Source of the DNA: Viridothelium virens
Taxonomy: Eukaryota > Ascomycota > Dothideomycetes > Trypetheliales > Trypetheliaceae
DNA length: 64,000 nucleotides
Direction of reading: 5' to 3'
Assembly: GCA_010094025.1 (NCBI GenBank)
Contig: ML991779.1
Span: 372,001 to 436,000 of the forward strand
The position numbers were made by a program, and so were the translations under genes. Positions 22,938 to 36,000 of the stretch are shown one piece after another (position 1 is the stretch's first letter; every line of letters starts with the position of its first letter). The notes under the pieces were generated by a model. The model worked only from the letters and a program-made list of their open reading frames with translations. It was not told the DNA's origin and did not search any database.

Positions 22938-24297
22938 TCATGCCACACTTGCATCAATGAGTTGCGGAATGTCAGCAGGCCTGTGCTTGCCCTCGAGAAT
23001 TTCTGCGAGCAACTGTCAACTCTGTACGAGGTTATTACGAGGCAGTTGACTTACGATAGACCGCCGTGAATAATGGAAATTCATCTTCCATATCTTGCAT
23101 CTTTAGAAATGCATTAACGTCGTATGCGGTGCTGGTGCCCTGCAATTTCTGTCCATTGAGTTCCCGTTCCTCAACTTCCCCGATCGGGAGATTCTCCTTC
23201 ACGCTCATCCTTGCGCATCGAAAGTTCCTGCCGCCGCTGCAGCTCGTAATCATGTCTGCAACCCCACAGCTTTCCTGCGTGAATGTCGCGGCTTCGACTT
23301 TGTTTTCAAAGAAGGTCTGCCCAAACTTGACTTCCTCCAGGATGCCAACCCGCATCACGGCTGCCTTGGCATTGTCACCCCATCCAAGACCGTCGACCCA
23401 ACCAGCAGCAAGCGCGACGACATTCTTGAGAGCGCCTCCGAGCGAGACGCCTGCTACGTCTGAGACCATGCGCACATGAAAGTAGGGTCTGTGGAATAGC
23501 TTCTTCACATTTTCGTGACTAAGCGGGGGAAACTCGTTTGGTAGTGCCTGTAGCTTAACTTGTTGCTTTGGCCCTGGACTAGAACTCTGCGTAATCGTGT
23601 CTATGGGTGACAGCTTTGGCGAGCCATGGGGTGTGGGATGCTGCGAGTCCATGCGCGGAGGGTCATACGCTACTGTTGTCTCCGAAAATTTTTCTTGTGC
23701 GACTTCATTCGCGATATTGGCCCCTGACAGAGCTCCGCAGTATATCCCTAATTTGAGACCAATGGATTCCGAGAAGAGTTGTATGCCCTTGTCCGAAACG
23801 TCGACTCCCTTTATACATGATATGCCTCGCGCAAACGGGACTATCTTGCCTTTAATACTATCACAAATTTTGCCAATGAATTGATGTGGAAGGTTGAAGA
23901 TGAGTATCGTCGAATCTTGTACGGCATTCTCAAGTGAAGAATTCGCAATAACGTTGGTTGGGAGGGGAACGCCAGGTAAATATTTGATGTTTTCGTGGAA
24001 TTCATTGATCAGGGTTGTAAGCTTCTGTGGCCCTTGAGACAATGACGATTGCGCATTGTAATGCTTTGAATCTTTTGGCAAGGCCACCTCTTCTTCAAAC
24101 ACCCACATCTGTACATCTCGTTGGAAGGTACTGGGATGGGCTTGCGTGTTTTCAGCAATGATCTTAGCAATTGCAGAGCCCCTTCAGTGTCGTTAGCTAT
24201 TGCGGCACGAATTGCTTGCGGAGTCTCGTGCCTACCAATTGCCAGAGCCAACTACTGTCACTTTGTGTTTCTGGGTCGTTATCCCCAACGTAGCCAT
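22938..24297 (-). CDS. GPD1: NAD-dependent glycerol-3-phosphate dehydrogenase
   Basis: Three-exon model complement(join(22938..23002, 23055..24181, 24236..24297)), 417 residues. It reduces dihydroxyacetone phosphate to glycerol 3-phosphate for glycerol and lipid synthesis. The spliced N-terminus gives [15 protein letters not shown], with the NAD-binding GxGxxG at residues 17-22. [22 protein letters not shown] and [16 protein letters not shown] with its catalytic Lys are present. [20 protein letters not shown] crosses the last junction. A Ser/Pro-rich insertion (about residues 180-225) before the FHRPYFHV motif is of a type I recall from some filamentous fungi. The frame is open upstream to an earlier ATG at 24459, adding 54 residues without Asp or Glu that could be a mitochondrial presequence. 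Confidence 0.95.
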
Positions 24298-25077
24298 CGT
24301 GGCTTTTTGAGAAAGGCTTGTAAAGAGGTTTGAAGGGGGGAGAGATAGTGTGGTAAGCCTCAGCGTTGCTCGCAGACTCCGCTTCTGGAGACTATGGTAG
24401 AGGTTCAACTTGGCGCACGTAAAAGACGAGGACTTTGTTGGAAATCGACAGCCGGTCATAAGCTTGGGGACCTCAATGTGGAAACTCCGTTTGTTGTGAA
24501 GCTTCACGCATCTGGTGACAGCAGCAAATCGCGTAAAGCGCTCTTTAAATCTTACGAGCAAGGCGATCACGTTGTGGTTTTGGGATTTCCAAGGTCGGCA
24601 AGGATTGGGTGGAGGTCATAAGGTATTTGCAGGGTTGCCGCCTGGGGGGCCGGGAGCTCCCAAAACAAATACATATAGGGCAGAGTCGGTCGACATCGTC
24701 CAATCCCGTCGTGGGACGGAGTACCGCATTAAACTGCGGGAAGATGCTGACCATACAATGCTTCTCAACTTCGAGTTTCTTTGCCTTGCGAGCCGCAATC
24801 AACCTTATTCCAACATCACATTTCCAGCGCTGAGCTCTCAGTTCTGTAAAGCAGAATTGTTCAAGAGAAATGATGTATTATTATGGAGTCCATTAATACG
24901 TGAACCACGCTGTCAATGCCTGCAAGAAAATTTCCAACAAACCCGCTCAAAGCTGCCCATCTACCTATGCGATTTGTTGACGTGTGCAAAAGTCCAGCAC
25001 CCTAAAGCAAAGTCTGTCACCCAACCAGACTTTCGCTTGCCAATGATCAACAAGAATCCTGAATGTTTCCCTTTCTC
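24298..25077. other. GPD1 upstream region
   Basis: Apart from the possible N-terminal extension of GPD1 (24298-24459), I see no coding frame. An AGGGG stress-element-like pentamer lies near 24333 on the plus strand, too close to the start to weigh heavily. Confidence 0.35.
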
Positions 25078-25730
25078 TCAGAAAGCAAGTCCGAATACAG
25101 CAAAGAGGCCAGCAGCGAGGGCACCAGTTCCGTACGTCTTGCCCAGGTTAAGAGCAGCCATGGCGGCGGAACTTGTCGCTGCGGCACTAGTACTGCCCGA
25201 GGACGTGGGGCTTGTTCCGCTAGATCCACCAGAGCCAGTCGCCGTAGGAGTACTAGAGGCGCTTGATGAGGTTGAAAGAGCTGCCGATGCATTCTTGGTA
25301 CCACAGACAGTGTTGCGACAGTTGGTGATGCCCTGCAAGTCGTTGGGGTGAGAATTAACGCAGTCTGCAACATTCTGGGCGCAGATGAAAGACGGAAGAG
25401 TAGAAGCGTAGTCGGAGACGTTGGGATGGGAGCCGTCGGTGCACACGCATTGGTAGGTGAGGCCCATCTGTTTATTTGATTAACATCGCGAAGATTTTCT
25501 GTCATAGGTGCCGTTTTTTTTGTTTTGTTTTTTAGAGGTTGACTCACTGGGTCACAGGTATTTGGGCTGGCGGAACCACCGCAGATCATCGGACAATTTG
25601 AGACCTGGGCGCGGCACCATTGTTGACGCTCTGTCGAGTTGACCTCAACGGGGTTGGTAAGGGAGATGTTCTGAGCTGCGACCAAGCTACTGAAGGTGGC
25701 TGCGATGACAAGAGCAATCGAGTAATACAT
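25078..25730 (-). CDS. GPI-anchored Cys-rich surface protein (DUF7707-like)
   Basis: Two-exon model complement(join(25078..25467, 25548..25730)), 190 residues. A signal peptide (MYYSIALVIAATFSSLVAA) is followed by a Cys-rich domain: WCRAQVSNCPMICGG, NTCDP at the exon junction, YQCVCTDGS, FICAQNVADCV and ITNCRNTVCG. A Ser/Thr/Gly-rich stalk (about residues 125-160) and a hydrophobic C-terminus (ALAAGLFAVFGLAF) form a plausible GPI-attachment signal. This architecture matches a fungal surface-protein family I know as DUF7707, whose function is not established. The 80-nt intron has donor GTGAGT and acceptor AACAG. Expected location is the plasma membrane or wall. Confidence 0.8.
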
Positions 25731-26972
25731 CTTGATGGATATGTTGATGATTGTGCCTGCATAGGACCTCAGATTAGTGTATGTCGCAGACGAGTGCAGC
25801 CGGCCAAAGACAGCGGCACAGTGACCGGAAATTACGATGATCAGGCTTACTTGGACAGGAAGCTTCTGCAAAAGAAGTTTGCGAAATTAAGCTCACACCC
25901 GATAGCAGAATTACTACTGAGACGAGGACGGGGCGAGGCAACTTCAGAAGATTGACAGAACGAAGAAGGAGGAAGAAGAGAAACAAGGAGTGGAAGCGCG
26001 AAGGATTTATGCGTGCAACAGGGCCGGGCAGTCGTCCGGTGCAGCTTAGTTACGCGGCTCCTGGTAGAGTTAGCGTAATCGACCGGCTAGCCGTTGCCGT
26101 TTCGTGATCCAAAGGCAAGGTGGGCAAGGTCTTATGCATGCTGTGCCTGCCCAGACTGGCTAGAATTAAACACTCTCTCTCGTTTCACCTTGCTGTCGTC
26201 GGAGGCCTCAATCCTACGCATCCAACACCTCTTCAGCGCTGCGCCCTCGCCCCCAATTTTCGTAGTCAAGGTGCTCAAGTGAGAGGCGAAGACCCCAGTC
26301 CAACCATCACAGTGCCTCCGTGCGTATTAGCTCGAGTCGGAAATTATGCGCATTTCGCGCTGGACGGATCGCCTCGAAATGCTGGCAGATAAGCCGAGGA
26401 AGCAATCTCGGCCAATCAATCCTCATATACTTTCAGCACGGTTTCATGTCTTAACATATCCTAGGCCGCCAACAACACAGATATGTCCCGCCGGTCATTC
26501 AGGATTGTGTATCATTCCTTGCCGAGTGGTACATATTGAAGGAAATTGTCCGTCGTGGCTAGAGGTAATTCTTACTTGGCTAACATTGCTGCGGTTCAAC
26601 ACCTAGGCGCTCGAAAGTGTCCTTGATTGAGCATTCCTTGCATAGGTCTTCTAAACCCCTGTCTTAAATAAGCTTCAACAGACTCAACCTCGTTCATCAT
26701 AATACACACTATCACGTTGATCTACGATTAGATACCTCCGCATGGAGTATGGAATACAAAGGCCTCGTTTCCGAAAGAGTGGGTCCTTGCTGAATCCCTC
26801 GATTGACTCACGCTTCACAACGTTTGTATACAGCTAAAAGCGAATGCTCTCTTTTGACAACACGTGTTTGCGCAATAACGTATATCTCTACTGGACGTTA
26901 TTGACGAGGCGCAGACAGCAGTCAATTCCAGTCTCAAAATCCAACCCTAGTCTTCTACCCTCGTATCACATA
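25731..26972. other. 1.2-kb intergenic, no gene seen
   Basis: Lies between the GPI protein's promoter and the 3' end of the MFS gene. The small open frames show no family pattern. Confidence 0.4.
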
Positions 26973-28638
26973 TTATAACGTGTACAAGAAGTCGGGCCTA
27001 TGGGGAGGAATCAGCTTGTAAAATAAATGCTGGAATTGGGTCTTTACCTCTGATCCCCAAGCATCTCAATTTCTTCCTCAGACTTGCCTTCAATCCAATT
27101 GTCTCTCTTGCCACTCCTTCTCTTACTGTTTTCCGCTCGGAGAAGTAAATGGGTAACTATGCTACCACCGAGCAACGCCACAGCGAGATAGCCTAATACA
27201 ACTCCATGGCCCGCATAGTAACGAGGCTTCTGGCGGGTGAGGTAACTAAAATGGTCAGTCATACATTCTTGAGATGGTTGCGGGTGATTTACATGTTACT
27301 ACTCACGACGCCGTTCAAATTTCCCCATCCGATGGCAAATCCCAGCGTTACTCCACGTTTGTACACACCTTCGACATTGTTACTTGCCCAGGCTATGGTA
27401 TTGGGAATACATGGATAAATTCCGATCGCTCCTAGGAATGTCCCCGCATACTGTACACCAGGATGTTTAGATCCGAGGAGCATCCCAAATCCAGCAATGC
27501 CCAGGAAAGAGGTTGCAATGTTAGAAAGTCCTCGTCGCTTAGTCCTGTCAGCGTACCAGCCAACAGCTACAGTCAAGACCGCTGCAGCGGCATAGGGGGG
27601 AACCGAAAGCAGATTTGCAGTGATCCCGTCATAGCCAAGACCAGCAATGATTGTAGGAAGGAAGAGCGAGAATGCGTACAGAGGCATATCGGCGCCCATG
27701 TATATGATTGCGAAAGCCCAAGTCTTCCAGTCCATCACACTAGCCCAGAAATACTTCATTTTGAAGTCTTCATGCTCCGCGCTTGACTGCCGATCAGCTT
27801 TCAGACGACGAATTACTCTGGCTCGATCATCATTGGAAAGGAAGCGAGCTTCGTCTGGGAAATCGAAAACCATCCAGTAGGAGACGATAGCTATGATTAC
27901 AGTGGCCAGGCCCTCAAGTATGAAAATCCAGGCCCAACCCGGTTTACCTCCAATGCCATCCATCAACGAAATTGCAGCGGCGAGCAAACCGCCGAAGGAC
28001 CCTGCCAGAGCAGCTGCAGAGAAGAAAACGGCGGCGCGAAGGCCAAATTCGGATCGTCTATACCAGCAGCTCAAATAGTAGTTGACCCCAGGGAATAAAC
28101 CAGCTTCTGCTACTCCAAGGAACCAGCGAGCCGCAGCCAGTCCCGAAAAGTCATGTATCAGCCCCATTGTAACCATTACAATCCCCCAAACAAGCATAAT
28201 CGCTGGGATGAAGATGCTTGGGCGCAATCTTTTGAGGAGGACATTGGTCAAGGGCTCGAGAAGTGAGTATGACACGAAGAACAACGACAACGCTGCATTG
28301 TACTGGCCCGGCGTCATCAGATTCGACAATCCCTCCACCTTCGCATTGCCAATGTTCGTCCGATCGAGGAAGGATATAAGGTAGAGGAAGGAAAGCCAGG
28401 GGATGAGTCGGATGTCCAATCTACGGAGTAATTTCTTATCCTAAATATGGGCTGCATCAGTCATCAGTTTACTTGACTGGCCACGGAATGTACCCACTAT
28501 TGCGGCTTTCTCAGCCTCACTGAGATGCGCATCTGGATCTGGAGGCAAGTCATCCAGAGCGACATTCTCTAATCGGCCGTTCTCAACGCCAAGCTTTTTC
28601 TCCTCGGAGGAGGGACTCTCGTCATCGCCGCGACTCAT
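26973..28638 (-). CDS. MFS transporter, anion:cation symporter (Dal5/allantoate-permease-like) family
   Basis: Four-exon model complement(join(26973..26997, 27048..27245, 27293..28440, 28498..28638)), 503 residues. The acidic cytosolic N-terminus MSRGDDESPSSEEKK is joined to DKKLLRRLDIRLIPWLSFLY and FLDRTNIGNAKVEG, the signature of the ACS family. Splicing at an AACAT|GTAAAT donor restores SSNIYLTRQKPRYYAGHGVV. A 25-nt last exon gives the family-typical ending GDQRPDFLYTL. About twelve hydrophobic segments are visible. Family members carry organic anions such as allantoate, nicotinate, tartrate or aromatic acids; the substrate here is not determined. Its neighbour genes for shikimate-type enzymes make an aromatic acid an attractive guess. 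Confidence 0.9.
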
Positions 28639-29363
28639 CTCGCCGAATCTTTCGGATCGAATGTCGATCTAACAGTGGCAAGCACAGGAGAGGATTCACA
28701 AGTGGAAAAGAGAAGGGGGAAGCATTGCGACGCAAAGAATGACGGGACATGCCTGGCTTATGGCTGAGAGATCCCAGTGCGAGGTCTACTGGCGGTCCGG
28801 CATTTGGCCGTGGGCAGATAAAAAAGCACCGAGGACATCGCAGGCATCACCGGTATGATGACGGCTTCATGCGGGGACGGGCAGAATGGACGCGCACAAA
28901 GCTTCCCAGAGCTTCTCATTGGCAACCGCCCCAGGCTCTTCCCGTCCCTTGTGGCGGTCTAGCCGGTTGGTGTTGTGCAACAACTGCGGGGAGGGGATAC
29001 ATATCGGCGCCGAGATCGAGAGGTACCCTTAGCGCGATTGACATTACATGGAAACGGCAACTCTTCCATTGCGCAGCACTGCCGCTTCGGTACCATCAAC
29101 GTTACCTCGCGCCAAAAGAGCTCTGATTGGCAATTTGATTTTACACCACGTGGGCCTGGCTTCCTAGAGTTCCTTTCAATATCCTGTAAGTCTGGTGACG
29201 TCAAAGCTAACTAGCGAGTAAAAGGAGCTTATGTATCAGTACGAGCAACTCTGGACTCAGTTCCTGGGACATCGTCAACAAATAAGCGGAAAGAAAAGGA
29301 AAGGAGATATCGTCGTTTCGCATCATAACGAGATCGAAAGGTGAAACTCCAAGATCGAAAGGC
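28639..29363. other. divergent intergenic region
   Basis: Shared promoter space of the minus-strand transporter and the plus-strand GNAT gene. No supported coding frame. Confidence 0.4.
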
Positions 29364-29834
29364 ATGTCCACGAATCTAGCTTCACACACCCTGCCTTCCG
29401 ATCTCCCATCCCTTCCCGCAGACTACACCCTCCTCACCACCGTCCCCACCCCCCAGACCTACATGCACCTCCGTTCCGTCACGGGCATGTCCCCAAGATC
29501 CCACGCTGGTGCTCTCGTCGGCCTCCCCAATTCCCTCCACGCAGCACAAATCCAGCACATCCCTTCCGCCGCCATCGTCGGCATGGGTCGAATCATTGGC
29601 GATAACGGGCTCTTCTACCAGATCGTGGATATTGGAGTGGAACCAGCGCATCAGGGGCAGGGGCTGGCCAAGGCGATCATGGGAGAGCTGATGCGGTGGA
29701 TAGAGGCGACGGGGAAGGATGGCGGATACGTGAGTCTGATAGCGGATGGTGAGGCGAAGAGGTTGTACAAGATTTTTGGATTTGAAGAGACAGCCCCGGC
29801 TAGTGTAGGAATGTATTATCGGGTGAGAAAATAA
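29364..29834 (+). CDS. small GNAT acetyltransferase
   Basis: Single-exon gene of 156 residues starting at the first ATG. AIVGMGRIIGDNGLFYQIVD and then DIGVEPAHQGQGLAKAIMGE carry motif A, with the acetyl-CoA loop Q-G-Q-G-L-A. IADGEAKRLYKIFGFEETAP is motif B. This looks like the short acetyltransferases related to bacterial YhbS or aminoglycoside-type enzymes, but the substrate cannot be inferred. The stop codon is about 130 bases from the convergent stop of the dehydratase-like gene. Confidence 0.85.
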   Translation: MSTNLASHTLPSDLPSLPADYTLLTTVPTPQTYMHLRSVTGMSPRSHAGALVGLPNSLHAAQIQHIPSAAIVGMGRIIGDNGLFYQIVDIGVEPAHQGQGLAKAIMGELMRWIEATGKDGGYVSLIADGEAKRLYKIFGFEETAPASVGMYYRVRK

Positions 29835-29962
29835 AGATGATGCGGGTTAGAAAAGCTACCTAGGTAGGTTTGAGGCAGTCGTTCAGGCATCCTATTTTGC
29901 AGAAGAGGGTTCAGAAAGACTTGGCGTTACGATACAAGTGAGTCTGACAATGTCGTGTTCTC

Positions 29963-31063
29963 TTACTCCTCCGTACACTCTTGCAGCAACCTCTTCTGGC
30001 ACTCCATAGCCTTACGTGCGAAAGGCACCATGTCATATTCTTTACCCTTCCCATCTGGTCCCCCGTCGAAGATCTCATATGAAAACCAGCCTCTGAACCC
30101 CGTCTTTAGCACCGCCTTCGTGAAATCAACAACCGGCAGGTAGCCCTCAAATGGAAGTGGTCGAAAATCATGGCTCCAACGTCCTCTTGGCCGCGTTCCG
30201 CTCTGATCAGGCTCCTTGTCAAACGGTTGCTTTGGTTTATAAGCGTCGGAGATTTGTAGAAAGTAGATCTTATCTTTTGGCACCGTCATACAAAGCTTCT
30301 CGAGGCTTTGCTTCCATTCCCTCTCGACCTGCTCTCGTGGCTTGGTCTCTAGCATGCCAGATGGAGTGGTGGGATCTGCCCATTCGCCGCCTGCGCTCTG
30401 AAAGGTATCTAGGCAGAGACCGATGTTGGGTCGATTGACTTTTTGGACAATGTCCCAAACATCATGCCAGTCCGGTGCGTGGGTTGACCAGCACCAGTTC
30501 TCGTAGGCAATTCGGAACTTGTGCGGTGCCAGCATGTCGGCTAACTCGCGAAGATCGTTGATGAAGCGAGTTCGGTCGTTGCCAATCTTCTCTGTTGGAG
30601 TGTCTGATGAGCCGACCTAGCGGTCCTTGTTAAAAAGGACGAGCAATAAGAGTAATGATCGATCAAAATTTACCTGCAACATGTCCGTGCCGCATACCTT
30701 CATAATCTCAACCCAGCCTCTTGCTCTGGTAAATGCATCGATTCGCTCTTCAGAACCCTCTTTCCAGCCCTCAAAATTGGCAAATGGCTGCAAGATTAGT
30801 ATCTTAAGTCCTTTGGCGTCGCACATAGTTTTGACGACCTTTGCAGCAGAGCCAAGATCATCAAAATCATAAGGTCCAACATCATGTCTGAGATGGAGAC
30901 TTGCAAATGATAGAAGGTCAGGCATGGAGAGTTCGATCGCTTGGAAGCCAGCGCTAGCGATTGCGTCGAGCTTCTTGGGCAGTGTATCCTCCGGCTTGCA
31001 GCCGATGGAGCAAGAGGCATAGCAAATGGGAATCTCTTCCAAAGAAGACAATGAAAGTGACAT
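29963..31063 (-). CDS. 3-dehydroshikimate dehydratase-like TIM-barrel enzyme
   Basis: Two-exon model complement(join(29963..30616, 30674..31063)), 347 residues, close to fungal Qa-4/QutC (about 350-360). Such enzymes convert 3-dehydroshikimate to protocatechuate using a divalent metal. The opening (PICYASCSIGCKPEDTLPKK, then AGFQAIELSMPDLL) is the sugar-phosphate isomerase/epimerase fold. Candidate metal ligands are in the expected order: E169 (IAYENWCW), D200 (GLCLDTFQSAGGE), Q251 (YFLQISDA) and E311 (WFSYEIFDGG). Other members of this superfamily are epimerases, so the reaction is inferred from overall similarity to fungal dehydratases and from its neighbour. It is divergent from the DAHP synthase gene, 691 bases away. 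No other quinate-cluster gene is visible. Confidence 0.8.
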
Positions 31064-31754
31064 GTTCGGTAGCTTTAGAGACGATACAGGAGATCAAGAG
31101 AGGCGTGAGGTACCTACGGAAAAATCTATTAAAGCTATCTTACATTGGTTATGTCTTGATGAGGAGCTCTGTGATGCACAATGTGCAAAAGGTGACGTAG
31201 TCCTCGGTATTATCTACCTCAGAGCACGCGGCGGATGATCACCAGCTCAGAGACGTATCGCCATCGATACTTGACGTTCTGGCTTCAGGCTATTTTATAT
31301 CAGATTGAACGATCGAAAATCCTGCAAGCCATTTCAGATATCTGTATCGCATGGCGGAATTTGGTTGCAGTGCGGAATTAAAGTGATGGCTGATCTATTC
31401 AAGGAGGTACGGAGCACACACCTACAGCTGAACCGACAATGTGAGACCATCAGGGACGCCGAAGATAAGCGAGTTGCCAGCTGGAATTGACCAATGGCAG
31501 TAAAGTCCATAAGCAGATCATCGGAATGATAAATTCCAATTCGTTGCTTGCACATGGCGTGTCAGGCACGCACGTGCGATTGATCCCTGCGAAACTAAGT
31601 GTTATTTTCATTCTGCCAAAATTTTCCTTCACCGCCGAGTAGACTCACACGTTGATTCCGCCACCGTTAATATAAGTCCTGCTAATCCCTCTCGTCTGTA
31701 ACCTCTGAGCAAGTCATTCTAATCGTATAGTCTATTTCTTGCGTGAATTGAATC
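31064..31754. promoter_or_regulatory. bidirectional promoter of dehydratase-like and DAHP synthase genes
   Basis: The two start codons face away from each other across this 691-bp gap. A TATA-like TAATATAAG lies at 31668-31676, about 80 bases before the DAHP synthase ATG. I looked for a palindromic QutA-type site (GGATAA-N9-TTATCC) and for TGACTCA (Cpc1/Gcn4) and found no perfect match. Confidence 0.45.
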
Positions 31755-33034
<1,280 letters not shown>

Positions 33035-36000
33035 GGCAAGGTAGATCCAAATCTTTACTGGACGGGAGGTGAAGTGGATTATCGGCGCCAAGTGACGGCG
33101 TTTTGTTATACAAAATTCAAGGGAGGCGTGCTGATTACACTCCGCATACTGGCATGCGACGGCTAGAAGTTGGGCTAGCTAGTCTTATACATTTGACAAC
33201 AGTTAAGGTTGACACAATGGCTAACCGTCTCACTAACTCGGACTGTAATACCCTGCGGACATCTGCAAGAGGCGTCGACCTCCTTTCCACTGGGAGCTAG
33301 GCGGGCAAATTCTTCCAAGTAATGGAAATACGATAAAAAGGCTATTTCCTGACAGCTTCCTTGGTCGATCTACTCCCTATCTTATCACAGTCAAAAGTTC
33401 GAACCTGTCTACCGTATTGAGGCTGCAAGCCCCGGCACTGAATCGAAAAGTGTTCTGATGGTGTCTGTACAACCCGTTCCTCTACTTTATGAGACACTCC
33501 ATTTCCTCACTATCTACATGGCAAGCAATCGATTATTTGGCCAAAACATTTACGCTGATAGAGGCCTCGGGCAGTCATCCAACCTGATCAATATAGACAT
33601 TCAGTGTCCCTACTAATGGATCTATTGGTTTACCTCCTAGGGCTATGTTGAGGAGTCTTCCAAGCTCACGCCTAGAGTATAGACTACGGGTAGCACAGTG
33701 GGTTCTCTCTAACCCTCCTGATCCGTCAATTAGGTGGGCCAGGGCGTGATGCGGGTGAGTCACGGAATATGAGCTTCACCACGGTCTGAATCGCGGTCGG
33801 ACCATGCCTAGATCGTGGCGTTCCAATGCCGCATGTCTCCTTTAATCGGGATCAATTGAAGTTGGCCGGAGTGCATTGGCCTTTCAGTGGGACCTTACTT
33901 GACGAGGCAGTGAGCGGGGAACTCGAACTGCATCACTACGCATCGATGGGTCCGCAGAGCATCGCAAGCCGCTAATCCTTATTACAAGGCTAGTCAATCA
34001 AACATCTGACGGCACGAGCTACGGCTGCGTCAAAGCGCGCGGAAGCCATCCGGCAGGGCTCTGCATGTCAGCCTGCCTTTTCCATGCCCGATACCACTAT
34101 ACGATCATGAACGCAACCAAGCGAAATTGACGGGACTTCTTCGATTCAAGTCGTCTGAGGAACGACCATGAAGCTCAGCACTTATCGGAAGGTCACGGCT
34201 CCCTTAGACTGGAGTTTTGTCCAATAGCTCCGGTGACGTGTCTAAGGCAGATTCGACCTCATTCAGAAGCAGCGGTCAGTGAACATCCATGCAGCACACC
34301 AGAGGCAGAATTTCGAATTAGCCATGCCAATAGTGCTGGCAGGCCATTTCAATGCAACGTTTGCCGGCTGATCGTCCACATGCGTTGCCTCATCTCTCGC
34401 GGATTGGGGGCCACTTCGCCACAATTACAGAACTAATTGATCCTGCGCGCTTATAAGACAATAGGCCCGCGGATGATCTACTTCAGTGGACGGGTGCGCA
34501 AGACCACGTGGAGTGGGATGCGCTAGAGAGAAGGAGCCGTGTATCTTCCTTGCTCTCCCCTGGCCAGCCCTGCCTGGAAAGCAATTCATGAGCTAGGATC
34601 ACGCTACATCATTATCTGGAATGCCTCAGCCGTTAAACCTGGCTGCATGCAGAGCACGTCTCCGGAAATTTTTTTCAAGAGCTGCCCACATCTAGGGGAA
34701 CCATGTAGTCCCATGATTATTTCATCCCCAAACTTGACCTTGGTTCTTCCTCCTTTGACGTGAATAGTGACGGTTGAAGGCCCGCGCCGCAACTGTCAGC
34801 CCACCATACAGAAGGCGGGATTAGCGCCACGTTTGTTGAGAATGGAAGTGCGTCGGCGAGACGAGGCGCGTGACTGTTGATCTCTCCCAACACATCGTAC
34901 TCGAATCTTGATGTTTCGTCCTCTGGTGTCAGAGCAGACGGCGACCAGATCGAGGCCGAGTCGCATTGAGCCGAAATCATTCCAAGACTTAAGTCTCCAG
35001 CGGCTTTCCGGGCCGGCGGCCAGGCAAACACCCATTCCCCATGAAATGTCAAACACCGACCGTCCACACCGCTCGACTCTGGAGCAGATGCTGTCCTTCC
35101 TAACATGTTAACCAGCATGCTGGCTTCAGTCCGCCAATTGCAGGACATCCCTGCAATCTACGTATCGCGTCATTGCCATTCTTGGTGCGAGGCCTCTTGC
35201 GTCGCCCTCAAACTTCAAAGATCGGACCAATGATTGGCGTGTTCTTCTCCAACGCCTATGATTAGCAATTCTTCCGAACCCACGAAATGGCCGATCCCAA
35301 AGCCTTCTCGGCCTTATACGGTCTGCATGGCAAGCAGAACCTTGTACCGCTGCACCAGGCTCGCACATGGCAAGTCGAATACATGGCAGCACGACCGTGC
35401 CAGCGTCCTGTCGGAAGCGAATCTTGCATTCAATTTTCAAAACATAATCTAGGGCCAACGAAAGGAAGAAGTCTATGGGATGACCCGCATATCTCTGAGT
35501 CTTCTATGCCCTTGTGGCTATTTAGTCTAGAATTAACGCATGTTAAGATTAGCTAACGAGCCAGTACCTCCAATGAAAGTTTCACACGCCAGACTGGAGA
35601 AGTCTGGCAGTATCTACGGTAAGACTTGAAACTTACAACAGTGCACTTCGCACTTGTTGATGGTCGAAGACGGCAAGCATCTGCACATTAGCGTCTGTGT
35701 CACCCAACCTGTTCGCCCCAACAATAGAGAACTGGGCGATTTCGCTGCTAGGCTGCCACGCGCTACACTGAGGTTCACTAGTGCACGAGCTTGTCCCAAT
35801 ACTGGGTAGTCTCAAGCGTCGTCTTTCGATGAGCGAGATATCAATTTGAAGCTGCGCAGCATAGTTCCTTTTGAAGTAGCCCTTGCAAAGGCCACAAGGC
35901 CTTCCGAATAAAAGATCGTCGTCCCTGGTCTGAGGGAAGACAGAGGCGACGTGCAATTTGCATAGCAGCTGGTCCTGCGTAAGTCAATATGTCAAGTCCC

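Noticed and set aside
34717-35148. 143-codon minus-strand frame
   Set aside because: No recognisable motif, and neighbouring exons could not be joined in frame.
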